From assembly GCA_027485695.1 (NCBI GenBank), contig JAIXQO010000004.1, positions 320,408 to 384,407 of the forward strand: a DNA stretch of 64,000 bases. The letters run 5' to 3'. The notes beneath the pieces are model-generated. The model did not search any database. It had not been told where the DNA came from and saw nothing but the letters and a program-made list of their open reading frames with translations. Positions 1 through 8,993 of this stretch are shown here, piece after piece; position 1 is the first letter of the stretch, and each line of letters starts with the position of its first letter. The translations under genes were made by a program, and so were the position numbers. The stretch is from Pseudomonadota bacterium (lineage in GTDB: Bacteria > Bdellovibrionota > UBA1018).

Positions 1-369
1 CTCGGCATCCGCTCCAAGAGCTTGAACTTCGTGCGCAAGCTCCGGATAGCTCGTCTCCAAATCCTTAAGAAAAGTTGCCGCGTCCGTATAGTCCGAACTG
101 ACTCGACTCGAGCCTAACTGAGTTTTGATCGCGTCCTGAATGACTCCCGTTTGAAGGTGCGGCTCATCCGGGCGCTTACCGACGGATGGATCCAAGTAGA
201 CCGTCACGATACGCTCCGCTTCGAGCTTGTCGACGATCGAGGCGACGTTCTCGCCGATCCAATAGACGCTATTGAATCCGACTAAGATAAACGCCAGCGA
301 ACCCAGTGCCATCCACTGGGTCATCGGGGCCGATTTCCAGGGCCGAAGCGAGAGTTTTAGCGAGACCAT
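1..369 (-). CDS. ftsX: Cell division protein FtsX, N-terminal part (cut by window edge)
   Basis: The reading frame starts at 369 and runs off the left edge, giving 123 residues. The start has a basic leader (MVSLKLSLRPWKSAPM), one membrane segment at about residues 18-38, then the beginning of an extracytoplasmic domain with the FtsX-like stretch ERIVTVYLDP. FtsX is the membrane subunit that with FtsE controls peptidoglycan hydrolases at the septum. The start overlaps the end of ftsE by 13 bases, which indicates translational coupling. Identity rests mainly on the ftsE neighbour and the single N-terminal helix followed by the extracytoplasmic domain. Confidence 0.85.
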   Translation of the reverse strand, partial: MVSLKLSLRPWKSAPMTQWMALGSLAFILVGFNSVYWIGENVASIVDKLEAERIVTVYLDPSVGKRPDEPHLQTGVIQDAIKTQLGSSRVSSDYTDAATFLKDLETSYPELAHEVQALGADAE

Positions 370-1040
370 AGGGCGCTTTCCTCAGAAGTCAGTTTTCCGT
401 TTTGGAGCAAGAGACAACGCTTCCTCACGCGTCTCACGATGTCGCGGTCGTGCGTAGCGACGATCACAGTCATTCCGTGAACGTTCGCGCGTAACAACAG
501 GTCCATCACCGTCCAAGTGTGTTGAAAATCTTGAGCGCCGGTCGGCTCATCTGCAATCAGGAGTTCCGGCTGTCGGGCAAGCGCTCGAGCAACGGCGACC
601 CGCTGAGTTTCTCCGCCTGATAGTTCTCGAGCGAGCGCATCCTTGCGGTGCAAGAGCTGAAGTCGATCAAGTAACTCGTAGATTTTCTGTCTCGCCTCTT
701 GTTTCAAGAGTCGAGATCCACCGTAAGACAGGGATAGAGCGACGTTTTCAAACACCGTGAAGTCTGAGATCAAACTCACCTTCTGCGGGATATAACCAAT
801 CGATCGGCGAATCGCTTGCAGCGTCGCTTCCGAAGAATTGCGTGCTGAGTAGCCAAACACGGAGAGCTCCCCTGTGCTCGGCAGCTCTTCGGTCGCGATC
901 AATTTGAAGAGCGTCGTCTTGCCCGCGCCGGTTCCGCCGAGCAAATAGACAAACTCGCCCTTTTTTATATCAAGATTGACTTGATCGAGGACGCGATTCT
1001 TTTGAGAATAGGATTTAGAGACGGCTTTAAGTTGAATCAT
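357..1040 (-). CDS. ftsE: Cell division ATP-binding protein FtsE
   Basis: This 227-residue ABC ATPase powers the FtsEX complex at the division site. Visible motifs are Walker A GGTGAGKTT near residue 36, signature LSGGETQRVAVARAL near 140, and Walker B LLIADEPTG near 160. Length is normal for FtsE. A GGAG ribosome site lies eight bases before the ATG. It is the first gene of an ftsE-ftsX operon; the 83 bases between its start and the divergent gene at 1124 must hold both promoters. LolD-type ABC ATPases are similar, but the following FtsX-like gene decides the call. Confidence 0.92.
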   Translation of the reverse strand: MIQLKAVSKSYSQKNRVLDQVNLDIKKGEFVYLLGGTGAGKTTLFKLIATEELPSTGELSVFGYSARNSSEATLQAIRRSIGYIPQKVSLISDFTVFENVALSLSYGGSRLLKQEARQKIYELLDRLQLLHRKDALARELSGGETQRVAVARALARQPELLIADEPTGAQDFQHTWTVMDLLLRANVHGMTVIVATHDRDIVRRVRKRCLLLQNGKLTSEESALWSR

Positions 1041-1123
1041 CCGTGATTCTCCAGCTTACTACGTTAGCACCTTTGCGAACGCTGCCAAATGGCCAATATT
1101 TTGACGGTACCACCGGAGACTCC

Positions 1124-2014
1124 ATGCGCCGCTCCCTCTATTTAATTGCAGCTTACCTGGTCTGGATCTTTGTTTTCAGGCTCATCGTCCTCACCATCGT
1201 CACTTACCTGATGCAGGAGTCGGGCGCGCATTTCCGAGAAATCTCCGACACTTTCAATAATAACCTGCTGCTTTTTCACGGAATGGGAGCCGCGCTCTTC
1301 GTTTTATTCCTGCTCCAGATCAACCCGCTCACCATCGTTACCCGCCATGAGCTCTATTCCCGACACCAATTCCAGAGACAGTTCATTCCAGGTTGGATCC
1401 GGGGATTCCTCATTGCCACCATTTTCACGGGCCTCTTTATCCTGGTCGGCACCCACAACTACGTCGGATTCCTGATTCAAGAGGAGAACATCTTCGTGGC
1501 CATCATGGGCCTTATGATCCGCTTCCTCTCTTTATTCACGCTCATCTACTGCGAAGAATTCATTTTCCGGTATCAGTGGTTTCAACTGGCCAGAGGCAAT
1601 CAATATGGCCTCCGAATGATCATCATCTCGGCGCTGCTCTACGCGCTCACCAAAGCATTTCAGTTCAATCTCGGAGTCTCGCAAATCATTACGATCGGGC
1701 TTGCGGGCCTCTATCTCGGCCTGCGCTCCGCGGTGGAGATGAATTTTTTCCAAGGCGCGGGACTTTGGTCTGGATTCCTCGTCGCACTGAACATCGTTTT
1801 CAGTTTCCCGCTTTTCGGGAACGAGGCCCAAGGACTCCTCTTTGTTCAGTATTACCCCAGTGAGTCGGGCGTAGGTGAATTTTCGCGGTTCCTCAGTGGA
1901 GGAGCGGGCGGCCCTCTCTCCAGTTTTTTGACTGGCACACTGCTGGTCCTCGCGATCACGTACGAAGTCGTGCGCAGTCAAAAAGACTTGTTCTCCAAAG
2001 GGTTTCGGACATGA
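1124..2014 (+). CDS. CPBP-family-like integral membrane protein, motif 2 degenerate
   Basis: A 296-residue polytopic membrane protein with about seven or eight hydrophobic segments. It has the first CPBP (Abi/Rce1-type protease) motif EExxxR as CEEFIFR (E144, E145, R149 from this start). The second motif, normally FxxxH, reads YALTK (residues 173-177), so the metal-binding His is replaced by Lys, and no convincing later His motif is visible. It may therefore be a non-catalytic member. I chose ATG 1124, with GGAG eight bases upstream, over an ATG at 1043 that nearly abuts the divergent ftsE start. Confidence 0.6.
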   Translation: MRRSLYLIAAYLVWIFVFRLIVLTIVTYLMQESGAHFREISDTFNNNLLLFHGMGAALFVLFLLQINPLTIVTRHELYSRHQFQRQFIPGWIRGFLIATIFTGLFILVGTHNYVGFLIQEENIFVAIMGLMIRFLSLFTLIYCEEFIFRYQWFQLARGNQYGLRMIIISALLYALTKAFQFNLGVSQIITIGLAGLYLGLRSAVEMNFFQGAGLWSGFLVALNIVFSFPLFGNEAQGLLFVQYYPSESGVGEFSRFLSGGAGGPLSSFLTGTLLVLAITYEVVRSQKDLFSKGFRT

Positions 2015-2092
2015 GCGACTAGGCACATCACAGCCAGAATTAAGATATTTTGAATAGAAATATCCAGCTCACTTGCCTACACTAGGACCACT

Positions 2093-2824
2093 ATGAATAA
2101 CGCTGCCGCCCCTGTTTCCCATGGCATTCTTGATCTCGTCGCCCAAGCCGGCTTCATGGGCAAACTGATTCTCTTGATGCTGGTCATGATCTCCGTGTTC
2201 TGTTGGACGATCATTTTCTACAAACACAAGGCGCTGAAAAAAATCGAAACCCAGAACCGCGCATTTGGAAATTTCTTCTGGCAGTCCAAGAGCATGGACG
2301 ACATCTACCTCCGCATCGATCAGTTCAGCGGATCCTCCATCGCTGCCCTTTTTCAATCCGGCATCAAAGAGCTCCGCAAACTCTCCGCCGTCGGGGGTGA
2401 GAGCGCAGGCATCCTGGAACTCGAAAACATCCAGCGCGCACTTGCGCGCGCATCGAACGATCAAGTCGCCGAGATGGAAACCCACGTGACTTGGCTTGCT
2501 ACGACTGCAAGCGCGGCTCCGTTCATTGGCCTATTCGGTACTGTCTGGGGGATCATGACGAGTTTTCAAGGCATCGGCGCGAGCGGCTCCGCGAATCTCG
2601 CCGTCGTTGCTCCCGGTATTTCCGAGGCACTCATTGCGACTGCGGCCGGTATCGGCGCCGCTATTCCTGCCGCGATTTCTTACAACTATTTCCTGAACCG
2701 CATCAAACGCGTGGCGATCGACATGGATAACTTCCAACAAGATCTTCTGAACATCATTCGTCGTAGCCAGATCCAAACCAAGTCCGGCGCGGCACCAGTG
2801 ACCATGCCCGAAGAAACGGTGTAA
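2093..2824 (+). CDS. tolQ: Tol-Pal system proton channel subunit TolQ
   Basis: This 243-residue protein is of the MotA/TolQ/ExbB family, the inner-membrane proton channel that energises outer-membrane constriction during division. It has an N-terminal membrane helix (about residues 18-40), a cytoplasmic loop, and two later helices around APFIGLFGTVWGIMTSF and ATAAGIGAAIPAAISYNYF, the family hallmark. AGGA lies five bases before the start. It is the first gene of tolQRAB; tolR follows after five bases. ExbB would look similar, but TolB downstream identifies the system. Confidence 0.93.
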   Translation: MNNAAAPVSHGILDLVAQAGFMGKLILLMLVMISVFCWTIIFYKHKALKKIETQNRAFGNFFWQSKSMDDIYLRIDQFSGSSIAALFQSGIKELRKLSAVGGESAGILELENIQRALARASNDQVAEMETHVTWLATTASAAPFIGLFGTVWGIMTSFQGIGASGSANLAVVAPGISEALIATAAGIGAAIPAAISYNYFLNRIKRVAIDMDNFQQDLLNIIRRSQIQTKSGAAPVTMPEETV

Positions 2825-2829
2825 TCTCG

Positions 2830-3237
2830 ATGGCGTTTGATCCGAAAAAAACTCAGACCGCGCTTTCCGAGATCAACGTCACGCCACTCGTGGACGTGAT
2901 GTTGGTTTTGCTCATCGTATTCATGATTTCAGCGCCGCTCATGCAACAGGGCTTATCCGTCGATCTCCCACGCACAGAATCGACCGCGATCACCGAAGCT
3001 CCGGAGCAGAAAATTCTCGTGATTAAAAACACGCGTGAAGTCGCGCTCGACGGCGCTGAGATGAGTCTGCCTCAGCTCAAGCAACGCCTCTTGGCGCTGG
3101 GACGCAAATCCAAGGACCTCCAGATTCTGATCCAAGCTGATCAGTCGCTTCCTTACGGCTACATCGCTCAAGTGATGTCGACGGTCAAAGCCGCTCAAAT
3201 CCACCGCGTGGGTCTTGTGACCCTTCCGGAGAAATAG
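2830..3237 (+). CDS. tolR: Tol-Pal system protein TolR
   Basis: A 135-residue ExbD/TolR-family protein. A short cytoplasmic tail with the family motif SEINVTPLVDVMLVLLIVFM includes the membrane-embedded Asp that carries protons with TolQ. The C-terminal periplasmic domain is of normal length. It forms the stator with TolQ and couples proton flow to TolA movement. Five bases separate it from tolQ and ten from tolA, so all are probably on one transcript. Confidence 0.93.
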   Translation: MAFDPKKTQTALSEINVTPLVDVMLVLLIVFMISAPLMQQGLSVDLPRTESTAITEAPEQKILVIKNTREVALDGAEMSLPQLKQRLLALGRKSKDLQILIQADQSLPYGYIAQVMSTVKAAQIHRVGLVTLPEK

Positions 3238-3247
3238 GCCAAAACGG

Positions 3248-4027
3248 ATGCAGGAGCTACCCGTCACGAAGCAACTCGAAATGAAGTCGTTTTTCTTTTC
3301 CGCGGGCCTGCACGCGGCGTTGCTCTTTTTCCTGCTCTGGGAAGCGCCTTGGAACGCGAGCAAACTGACCCAAATCCAACCGACTTTGCGTGTAGACCTG
3401 GTGGGGCTTCCGGATCAATTGAAAACCGATCTCGCGTCGATTCCAAAGGAACTTCCCAAAGCCGTCGAACCACCCCCCGCCCAAGAGATTGCGCCACCGC
3501 CGCCGCCCCCTCCCACTGCCGACGAAATGCTCGCCAAGCCCAAGGTCGACAAGAACAAGAAACCCGAAGTCAAAAAAGTCGACAAGCAGCGCGAGAAACG
3601 CATGGACAGCGCGCTGGCTAAAATTCGTAGCATCGAGAAACTCAAACAGCAGGCCGAGTCCGAAGAGGAAAACGAAACCATCGGCGCGATCGTCAAGGGC
3701 AACAAAGTTTCTCCCGGCACCTCACTTTCTGGCGAAGCCAAAGAGGCGGCCGAGGTGAGTTATTTTGAGCGCGTGCGCGACCGCGTCTCCGAGCATTGGT
3801 CGCTGCCGCCCTGGTTAGCTCGGCAAGAACTCTCGGCACAGATGTTGATTCAAATCGATAAACAAGGCCGCATCACGCGGCAGAAACTCGTCAAGAGTTC
3901 CGGAAATCCACAATTTGACGAAGCGATCACGCGCGCTCTGAAAGACGCTCAGCCGCTTCCGACACCTCCGCAAGCTCTGCTCGCGGACGTCAGCTCAAAA
4001 GGAATCCTCGTCGGATTCCCCCTTTAA
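3248..4027 (+). CDS. tolA: TolA/TonB-type energy transducer TolA
   Basis: A 259-residue protein with one N-terminal membrane helix (FFFSAGLHAALLFFLLW), a proline-rich segment (APPPPPPP) and a Lys/Glu-rich, probably helical linker. Its C-terminal TonB/TolA-like domain contains YFERVRDRVSEHWSLP and SSGNPQFDEAITRALKDAQPLPTPP. It spans the periplasm and transmits force from TolQR to TolB and the outer membrane. It is shorter than the enterobacterial TolA because the helical domain is reduced. Position between tolR and tolB supports TolA rather than TonB. Confidence 0.88.
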   Translation: MQELPVTKQLEMKSFFFSAGLHAALLFFLLWEAPWNASKLTQIQPTLRVDLVGLPDQLKTDLASIPKELPKAVEPPPAQEIAPPPPPPPTADEMLAKPKVDKNKKPEVKKVDKQREKRMDSALAKIRSIEKLKQQAESEEENETIGAIVKGNKVSPGTSLSGEAKEAAEVSYFERVRDRVSEHWSLPPWLARQELSAQMLIQIDKQGRITRQKLVKSSGNPQFDEAITRALKDAQPLPTPPQALLADVSSKGILVGFPL

Positions 4028-4043
4028 AGATAGGAGACTTGTC

Positions 4044-5351
4044 ATGCGCTTCGCCCTTATCGCTCTTTTGTCCCTGGTTTCGATCAGTGTTCGCGCCGAA
4101 GACGAAACAACCTATATCGCGGTTGGCAAAGCCAAGACCCAAAAAACCTCTCTCGCGATCACTTCGTTCATTTCTCCCAAAGAACTCTCCGCTGCGGTGG
4201 CCAAGGTTTCTGATACGGTTAAAAAAGACCTGAGCTTCATCGATGCATTCGACCTCCAGAGCGAGGGCCAATTCAGTTCGTTCGCTGCCGGCGTTACTCC
4301 GGGAAGTTTCCCGTTCGAGCCATGGGCCGGTATCAAAACGGATTTCATTTTCAAATCATCCACCACCGCCAGCGCAAAAGGCATGACGATCGAGGGCTAC
4401 CTCTATCAAGTGAACGGCGGTAAAAACACGCTCTCCAAGAAATACACCGCTTCGCTCTCTGACTCCGTTACGCTCGGTCACACCATCGCGAATGACATCG
4501 TGAAATCGATCACGGGAGAAATGGGAATTTTCCAAACCAAGATTGCGTTCGTCTGCGATCGCACCGGGAAAAAAGAACTCTATGTGATGGATTTCGATGG
4601 CGGAAACGTTCGCCAGATCACCCATCACAAGTCGCTCGTCATGACGCCAGCTTGGAGCCCGGACGGAACGAAAATCGCGTACTCGCTGATCGCCAAGAAC
4701 AAGAAGAACGTGAAAAATACGAACCTCTACGAGTTCGCGTTTAAAAACAGCCAAATCAAATTACTCTCAGATCGCCAGGGCATGAATAGCGGTGCGCACT
4801 ACCATCCGGACGGCAAGCGCATCGCGCTGACGATGAGTTTCCTCGGCAACCCGGAGATTTTCGTACTCGATCCTGCAACGAAATCCGCAACTCGCCTCAC
4901 CAATGCCGAAGGCGTCGATGTTGATCCGAACTGGTCGCCGGACGGAAAATTTGTCTCGTTCGTCAGCTCGCGCGCAGGCGCCTCGATGGTCTACAAAATG
5001 AACGCAGATGGCTCCGGTGTACAACGACTCACGTTCGCTGGTAGCTACAACGCGACCCCATCGTGGTCACCGAAAAATAACAAGATCGCGTTCGCCGGAT
5101 GGCTCGACGGACGATTCGATATTTTCACGATGAACCCGGATGGAACGACGATCGAACGCCTCTCCAAGGGCCAAGGTAACAACGAAGATCCGTCGTTCAG
5201 CCCAGATGGAAATTTCCTCGTATTCAGCTCAAACCGCGCCGGTCAGAAAAACATCTACGCGATGAGTGTCGATGGAACCGGAGTCAAGCGCCTGACCTAC
5301 GGACTTGGCAACTGCGTCTCTCCGCGCTGGTCGGGCAATCCGACAGAGTAG
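4044..5351 (+). CDS. tolB: Tol-Pal system periplasmic propeller protein TolB
   Basis: A 435-residue periplasmic protein with a cleavable signal peptide (MRFALIALLSLVSISVRA). The N-terminal domain is followed from about residue 165 by repeated propeller blades with the TolB motif (PAWSPDGTKIAYS, PNWSPDGKFVSFVSS, PSFSPDGNFLVFSSNRAG). It binds Pal and TolA in the family. AGGAG lies seven bases upstream. It closes the operon: the next gene is convergent and begins at the adjacent base. No pal or cpoB follows, unlike most tol operons. Confidence 0.93.
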   Translation: MRFALIALLSLVSISVRAEDETTYIAVGKAKTQKTSLAITSFISPKELSAAVAKVSDTVKKDLSFIDAFDLQSEGQFSSFAAGVTPGSFPFEPWAGIKTDFIFKSSTTASAKGMTIEGYLYQVNGGKNTLSKKYTASLSDSVTLGHTIANDIVKSITGEMGIFQTKIAFVCDRTGKKELYVMDFDGGNVRQITHHKSLVMTPAWSPDGTKIAYSLIAKNKKNVKNTNLYEFAFKNSQIKLLSDRQGMNSGAHYHPDGKRIALTMSFLGNPEIFVLDPATKSATRLTNAEGVDVDPNWSPDGKFVSFVSSRAGASMVYKMNADGSGVQRLTFAGSYNATPSWSPKNNKIAFAGWLDGRFDIFTMNPDGTTIERLSKGQGNNEDPSFSPDGNFLVFSSNRAGQKNIYAMSVDGTGVKRLTYGLGNCVSPRWSGNPTE

Positions 5352-6230
5352 CTAAAATCCGTCGCCGTCTTCTTCGAATAGATCCTCATCCGAGAATGCA
5401 TCGTCATTCAAGGTGGGAGCCGCGCGTCCGGAGCAACGAGCGTCGAGCACCCGTTTCATTCGAGTGACGTCTCGGTGGAGTCCGCGATAAGGGACCGTTT
5501 CATAGCGAGAGTTGCCGAGCCTGCCGTCTCCGTAGTGATAGGTCCAGCGCGCTGTTTCGTCGGGATAATTGCTATCAACAACGGTCAGCTCATAGCCGTC
5601 ACGGGTGGGCTTCATTGAGGTGACGAGCGCCGCGTGCGCACCGATGAATCCTTGGATTTGGAGCATGATCCATGGGAAAAAATTTTCTTTTTCGCCACGC
5701 TGTGAATAGCGATATAGGCGATTCATGATCCGCTCCATCCGCTTAGGTCGACGCGAGAGGTCCGACGTTCCCCAAATCGCGCGAAGCCACGATTGGCCCA
5801 CCAGCCCATCCCGCAATTGCCACGCATTCAATTCTCTCTGAATCTCCCCTTGGAAATCAGCCGAGAACTCAAGGAAATCGGAATACCCCGGAATCACCTG
5901 AACGTCTCGAAGCCATGCAAGCGCGCGGATGATTCGGACGGCTTCTCCTCGCGACGGTTTCGGTAGGTTTGGACGAAATTCGGCGAGCGACCAAACCGCT
6001 CGTTGAAAACGAGAATGCCACCAGCAAACGCCACCGCCGGCGATACCACCATCGTTCTCGAAACTCATTCGCTGCAATGGATCGGTCGCCATCGCGAGCA
6101 TCGCCGCTCGATTCGTCCTACGCTCGCAGACACTCGGCACGCGTGTTCCCGCCCCTGCCTCATTGAGAGTACAGAAAAGGAGAATCCCCGCCATCATTCC
6201 ATTGATCAGAGCGCCGCGTCCGTGAAGCAC
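5352..6230 (-). CDS. Secreted protein with a papain-like Cys/His/Asp arrangement, unknown function
   Basis: A 292-residue exported protein with a signal-like N-terminus (hydrophobic GMMAGILLFCTL). The mature part has a Gly-rich NDGGIAGGGVCWWH loop with C69 and H72, then GAHAALVTSM with H199, then VVDSNYP with D219/N221. The order Cys-His-Asp/Asn and the loop character resemble papain-fold peptidases or transglutaminase-like enzymes; this is inference from spacing, not a family match. The C-terminus is strongly acidic (DEDLFEEDGDGF). The gene is tail to tail with tolB and 62 bases downstream of the gene at 6293. Confidence 0.55.
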   Translation of the reverse strand: MLHGRGALINGMMAGILLFCTLNEAGAGTRVPSVCERRTNRAAMLAMATDPLQRMSFENDGGIAGGGVCWWHSRFQRAVWSLAEFRPNLPKPSRGEAVRIIRALAWLRDVQVIPGYSDFLEFSADFQGEIQRELNAWQLRDGLVGQSWLRAIWGTSDLSRRPKRMERIMNRLYRYSQRGEKENFFPWIMLQIQGFIGAHAALVTSMKPTRDGYELTVVDSNYPDETARWTYHYGDGRLGNSRYETVPYRGLHRDVTRMKRVLDARCSGRAAPTLNDDAFSDEDLFEEDGDGF

Positions 6231-6292
6231 CTGTCCTCTAGGATGACAGAGGCAATTTTATTTTTATAGTGGGAGTAAAAATATTTTCGAGG

Positions 6293-7024
6293 TCAGCGAA
6301 CCTGGTACCGAACTCCGGAGGATTCGCCTTCGGAATAGAAAGTGAGCGAGTCTTTTAGAAACTCTTGATACTCCAGGCCCGTATAGAACTTGGAATACTG
6401 GAGTAACCCGCTTTCGAGTGCATCGGCGACGTTCGGTTTTCCGAGCAATTCTCGAATGCTCTTCTCCATTTGCCGAACGGCAAAATCCCGGGTCTTACGC
6501 AGCAGGAACTCACTCTTAAATACCCCGCGACCACGAAGTTTCCCCGAAAACTCGATTCCACCGAGTTGAAGCGGCTGCGCTGCATTCGACCCATCCCAGA
6601 CTAGACGCGCCGTCAGAACGACTCCTTCGAAACCGACACGTCCGAGTAAACAACGCAGGCCACCATCGTTGTCCATGATCGGCATCTTCAAGGTTAATGC
6701 ACCCGACTCAAAAGCGAGAACCGGCGTGCCGGTCCGCAGATGATCAAATCTGAGACCGATCAAATCCCCGAACCAACTCAGATCCAAACGTTCGTTCACG
6801 GTGCCGAGCCCGAAAAACCGAAGAGCGGGAGGCGGTTCGACTGAAAATGTTTTTTGATCTAGCTCAATCGTAAGTTTCTCCGGGTGCACGAGCTGCACAA
6901 TCGCTCCAAGATCCTTTTGATTGAACTCAACGCTCGTCTCTGCGGCCGTCTCCCCCGCATGAACTTGACCGACCGCCATCAGAAACACCACCGACCACAC
7001 TACACTCGTGACCTGAAGCCCCAT
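6293..7024 (-). CDS. Exported hypothetical protein
   Basis: A 243-residue protein starting at MGLQVTSVVWSVVFLMAVGQVHAG, a typical signal peptide with cleavage near AHA-like residues. The mature part is beta-rich in character and not recognised. A longer frame extends to 7366 but would overlap the divergent MFS gene and has a basic, low-quality extension, so I use ATG 7024. It may be co-transcribed with the downstream gene at 5352-6230. No catalytic motif is visible. Confidence 0.6.
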   Translation of the reverse strand: MGLQVTSVVWSVVFLMAVGQVHAGETAAETSVEFNQKDLGAIVQLVHPEKLTIELDQKTFSVEPPPALRFFGLGTVNERLDLSWFGDLIGLRFDHLRTGTPVLAFESGALTLKMPIMDNDGGLRCLLGRVGFEGVVLTARLVWDGSNAAQPLQLGGIEFSGKLRGRGVFKSEFLLRKTRDFAVRQMEKSIRELLGKPNVADALESGLLQYSKFYTGLEYQEFLKDSLTFYSEGESSGVRYQVR

Positions 7025-7160
7025 AGGAGAACGCCCTTTCGTGGGAAGTTTCCTCGATTTTACCCAGGCCAGACGCCCCTCCGCATTCGGCAATCCTGAC
7101 CTAGCCGAACACGCTCCGGGCCTGACAAATGGCCCCGGTTCGACTAGACTCCGGATCAGC

Positions 7161-8354
7161 ATGAACCGCAAAGCCTTGCTCCCCATCGCTCTCATCGTTG
7201 TCGTCGATGTCCTCGGATACACGATGATTTTCCCACTCCTGCCTTTTTTTGCGCAGCGCCTGGGGGCCACGGCGACGCAGATTGGGCTTCTGATCTCTTC
7301 GTTCGCATTCTGCCAATTGATCTCGGGACCTTTTCTCGGGAGTTTGTCGGATCGTTGGGGGCGCAAACCTGTATTGATTGCGAGTCAGATCGGAACGTTC
7401 TTGGGTTTCATCTTGCTCGCCAACTCACGTTACCTTTGGGTCGCGTTTTTAGCGCGAATGCTCGACGGCGCCACCGCCGGAAACCTCACGGTCGCGCAAG
7501 CGTACATCGCCGACGTGACCGAGAAAAAAGACCGCGCTCGCGCGTTCGCGATCATCGGCATCGCATTCGGATTCGGATTTCTCGTGGGGCCGGCGATTTC
7601 CGGTTTTCTCTCACACTGGGGATACGCAGTTCCTATTTATGGAAGTGCGGCGGCCTCGCTCTTAAGTATTCTGGGTACGATCTTCTTGCTCCCAAAAACA
7701 ACGCCCGTCAAAACGGCCGAGATCGGAGCCAAGGTTTCCGTATTCCAATGGAAGGTCTACCGCGAACTGATCGGCCGCCCGAACCTCACTCCGTTCCTCA
7801 TTCAGTTTTTCTGTTTCTTCGTGAGCTTCTCGCTGTTTTTCTCGGGATTTCCGCTGTTCGCGGAACAACGCCTCGGTTATGGACCGAGAGAAGTCGGATT
7901 CGTTTTCGCGTACACCGGGCTACTCGGCATGATCATCCAAGGCGGACTGCTCGGCAAATGGGTGAAACGTTGGGGCGAGCTCCCGCTGGTTCAATACGGT
8001 CTCTACTCAATGGTGATTGGATATTTTATCCTAGCTACGAGTTTTCACCTGTCCACGCTGCTGGTGTCCGCAACTGTCTCGGCGTTCGGCACCGCGGTTT
8101 TAAGACCGTCGCTCACCGCACTCATCTCCAAGCAAACTCCGCCTGAACATCAGGGACTCACGCTTGGATTGACGCAATCAATGAATAGCGTGGCGCAGAT
8201 CCTTGCTCCGATATTGGCCGGGCTCATGATCGAACATGCACCGCTGTCCGCATGGGCCGTGGTCTCGGGACTGGTGGTTGCCGTGGCTCTCGCGTTTAGC
8301 CCGAGCGCGAAACGTGCGCTCGCTCGCATCGAGAGCGCGGGCGAATCGCACTAA
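7161..8354 (+). CDS. Major facilitator superfamily transporter (TetA-like drug/proton antiporter)
   Basis: A 397-residue protein with about 12 hydrophobic segments. Between helices 2 and 3 is the MFS motif A, GSLSDRWGRKPVL, and the N-terminal helix has the TetA-like IFPLLPFFAQRLGAT. These place it in the multidrug/tetracycline-type proton antiporter branch; the substrate cannot be read from sequence. An upstream frame begins at 7041, but ATG 7161 gives the usual short cytoplasmic N-terminus. It diverges from the exported-protein gene at 7024. Confidence 0.85.
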   Translation: MNRKALLPIALIVVVDVLGYTMIFPLLPFFAQRLGATATQIGLLISSFAFCQLISGPFLGSLSDRWGRKPVLIASQIGTFLGFILLANSRYLWVAFLARMLDGATAGNLTVAQAYIADVTEKKDRARAFAIIGIAFGFGFLVGPAISGFLSHWGYAVPIYGSAAASLLSILGTIFLLPKTTPVKTAEIGAKVSVFQWKVYRELIGRPNLTPFLIQFFCFFVSFSLFFSGFPLFAEQRLGYGPREVGFVFAYTGLLGMIIQGGLLGKWVKRWGELPLVQYGLYSMVIGYFILATSFHLSTLLVSATVSAFGTAVLRPSLTALISKQTPPEHQGLTLGLTQSMNSVAQILAPILAGLMIEHAPLSAWAVVSGLVVAVALAFSPSAKRALARIESAGESH

Positions 8355-8386
8355 CGGAAATCACCCCTGAAAATCCGTCGTTGGAA

Positions 8387-8878
8387 TTACTGTCGATCTT
8401 CGGGAGCTGGAATGTGATCGGCGGGAACGCACATGTTTTTCCATTCGCCGGAATCATAAAACGCATACGAATAGAACCAGACGATGCGAGCGTTGCGCTC
8501 TTGAGGGAATGCGAGACGAAGCGGGATCTGATGAGAATAGAGCAGCGGGATCTGGCCGTTTACACTGAAGCACCAACCGTATGCACGCATGATGCGATCG
8601 GAAACGACTTCCATCGCACTGCCCATGACATCAATACTTCGAACCCCTTCGCGGCTGCCTTGATAGGGTAGTCGGCGGAGACGCGCCTCGCGATCGAGTA
8701 CGAAAATACTCAGATCTCCGACGGTCGTATTCTCGGCGAGCGGAAAAACGTTCTCGAATAATACCTGACCGCGGGCACCTTCGAATCGGACCGTCACATC
8801 GGCCCAGAGATTCGAACTGAAACACATCGCCATCCACATCCCGATCATCATTCGGGTTTTAGCATTCAGGTTTTGCAT
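8387..8878 (-). CDS. Exported protein with a DUF4430-like fold, unknown role
   Basis: A 163-residue protein with an N-terminal signal (MMIGMWMAMCFSSNLWA). The mature domain has the pattern FENVFPLAENTTVGDL, then YGWCFSVNGQIPLLYS, then ARIVWFYSYAFYDSGEW. This 'W-x-x-x-VNG ... W-F-Y' order resembles DUF4430/transcobalamin-like domains, but the match is by eye and weak. Start 8878 is preferred over 8914 because it gives a proper signal peptide. It is convergent with the MFS gene, 32 bases apart. Confidence 0.5.
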   Translation of the reverse strand: MQNLNAKTRMMIGMWMAMCFSSNLWADVTVRFEGARGQVLFENVFPLAENTTVGDLSIFVLDREARLRRLPYQGSREGVRSIDVMGSAMEVVSDRIMRAYGWCFSVNGQIPLLYSHQIPLRLAFPQERNARIVWFYSYAFYDSGEWKNMCVPADHIPAPEDRQ

Positions 8879-8993
8879 GTTGCCCTGCCTATCGAATCTC
8901 CGCCTCGGTGTCAAAATAATGCAAATAGCGGCGTTTTATAAATCCAGCTAGATTAACAAAAGGCCTTCACATACGGCCAGGAGAACACGATCA

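Noticed and set aside
7041..7160. Longer N-terminus for the MFS transporter
   Set aside because: The extension is polar, not family-like, and ATG 7161 fits the usual MFS start.
7025..7366. Longer N-terminus for the exported protein at 6293-7024
   Set aside because: It would cover the MFS start and bury the signal peptide.
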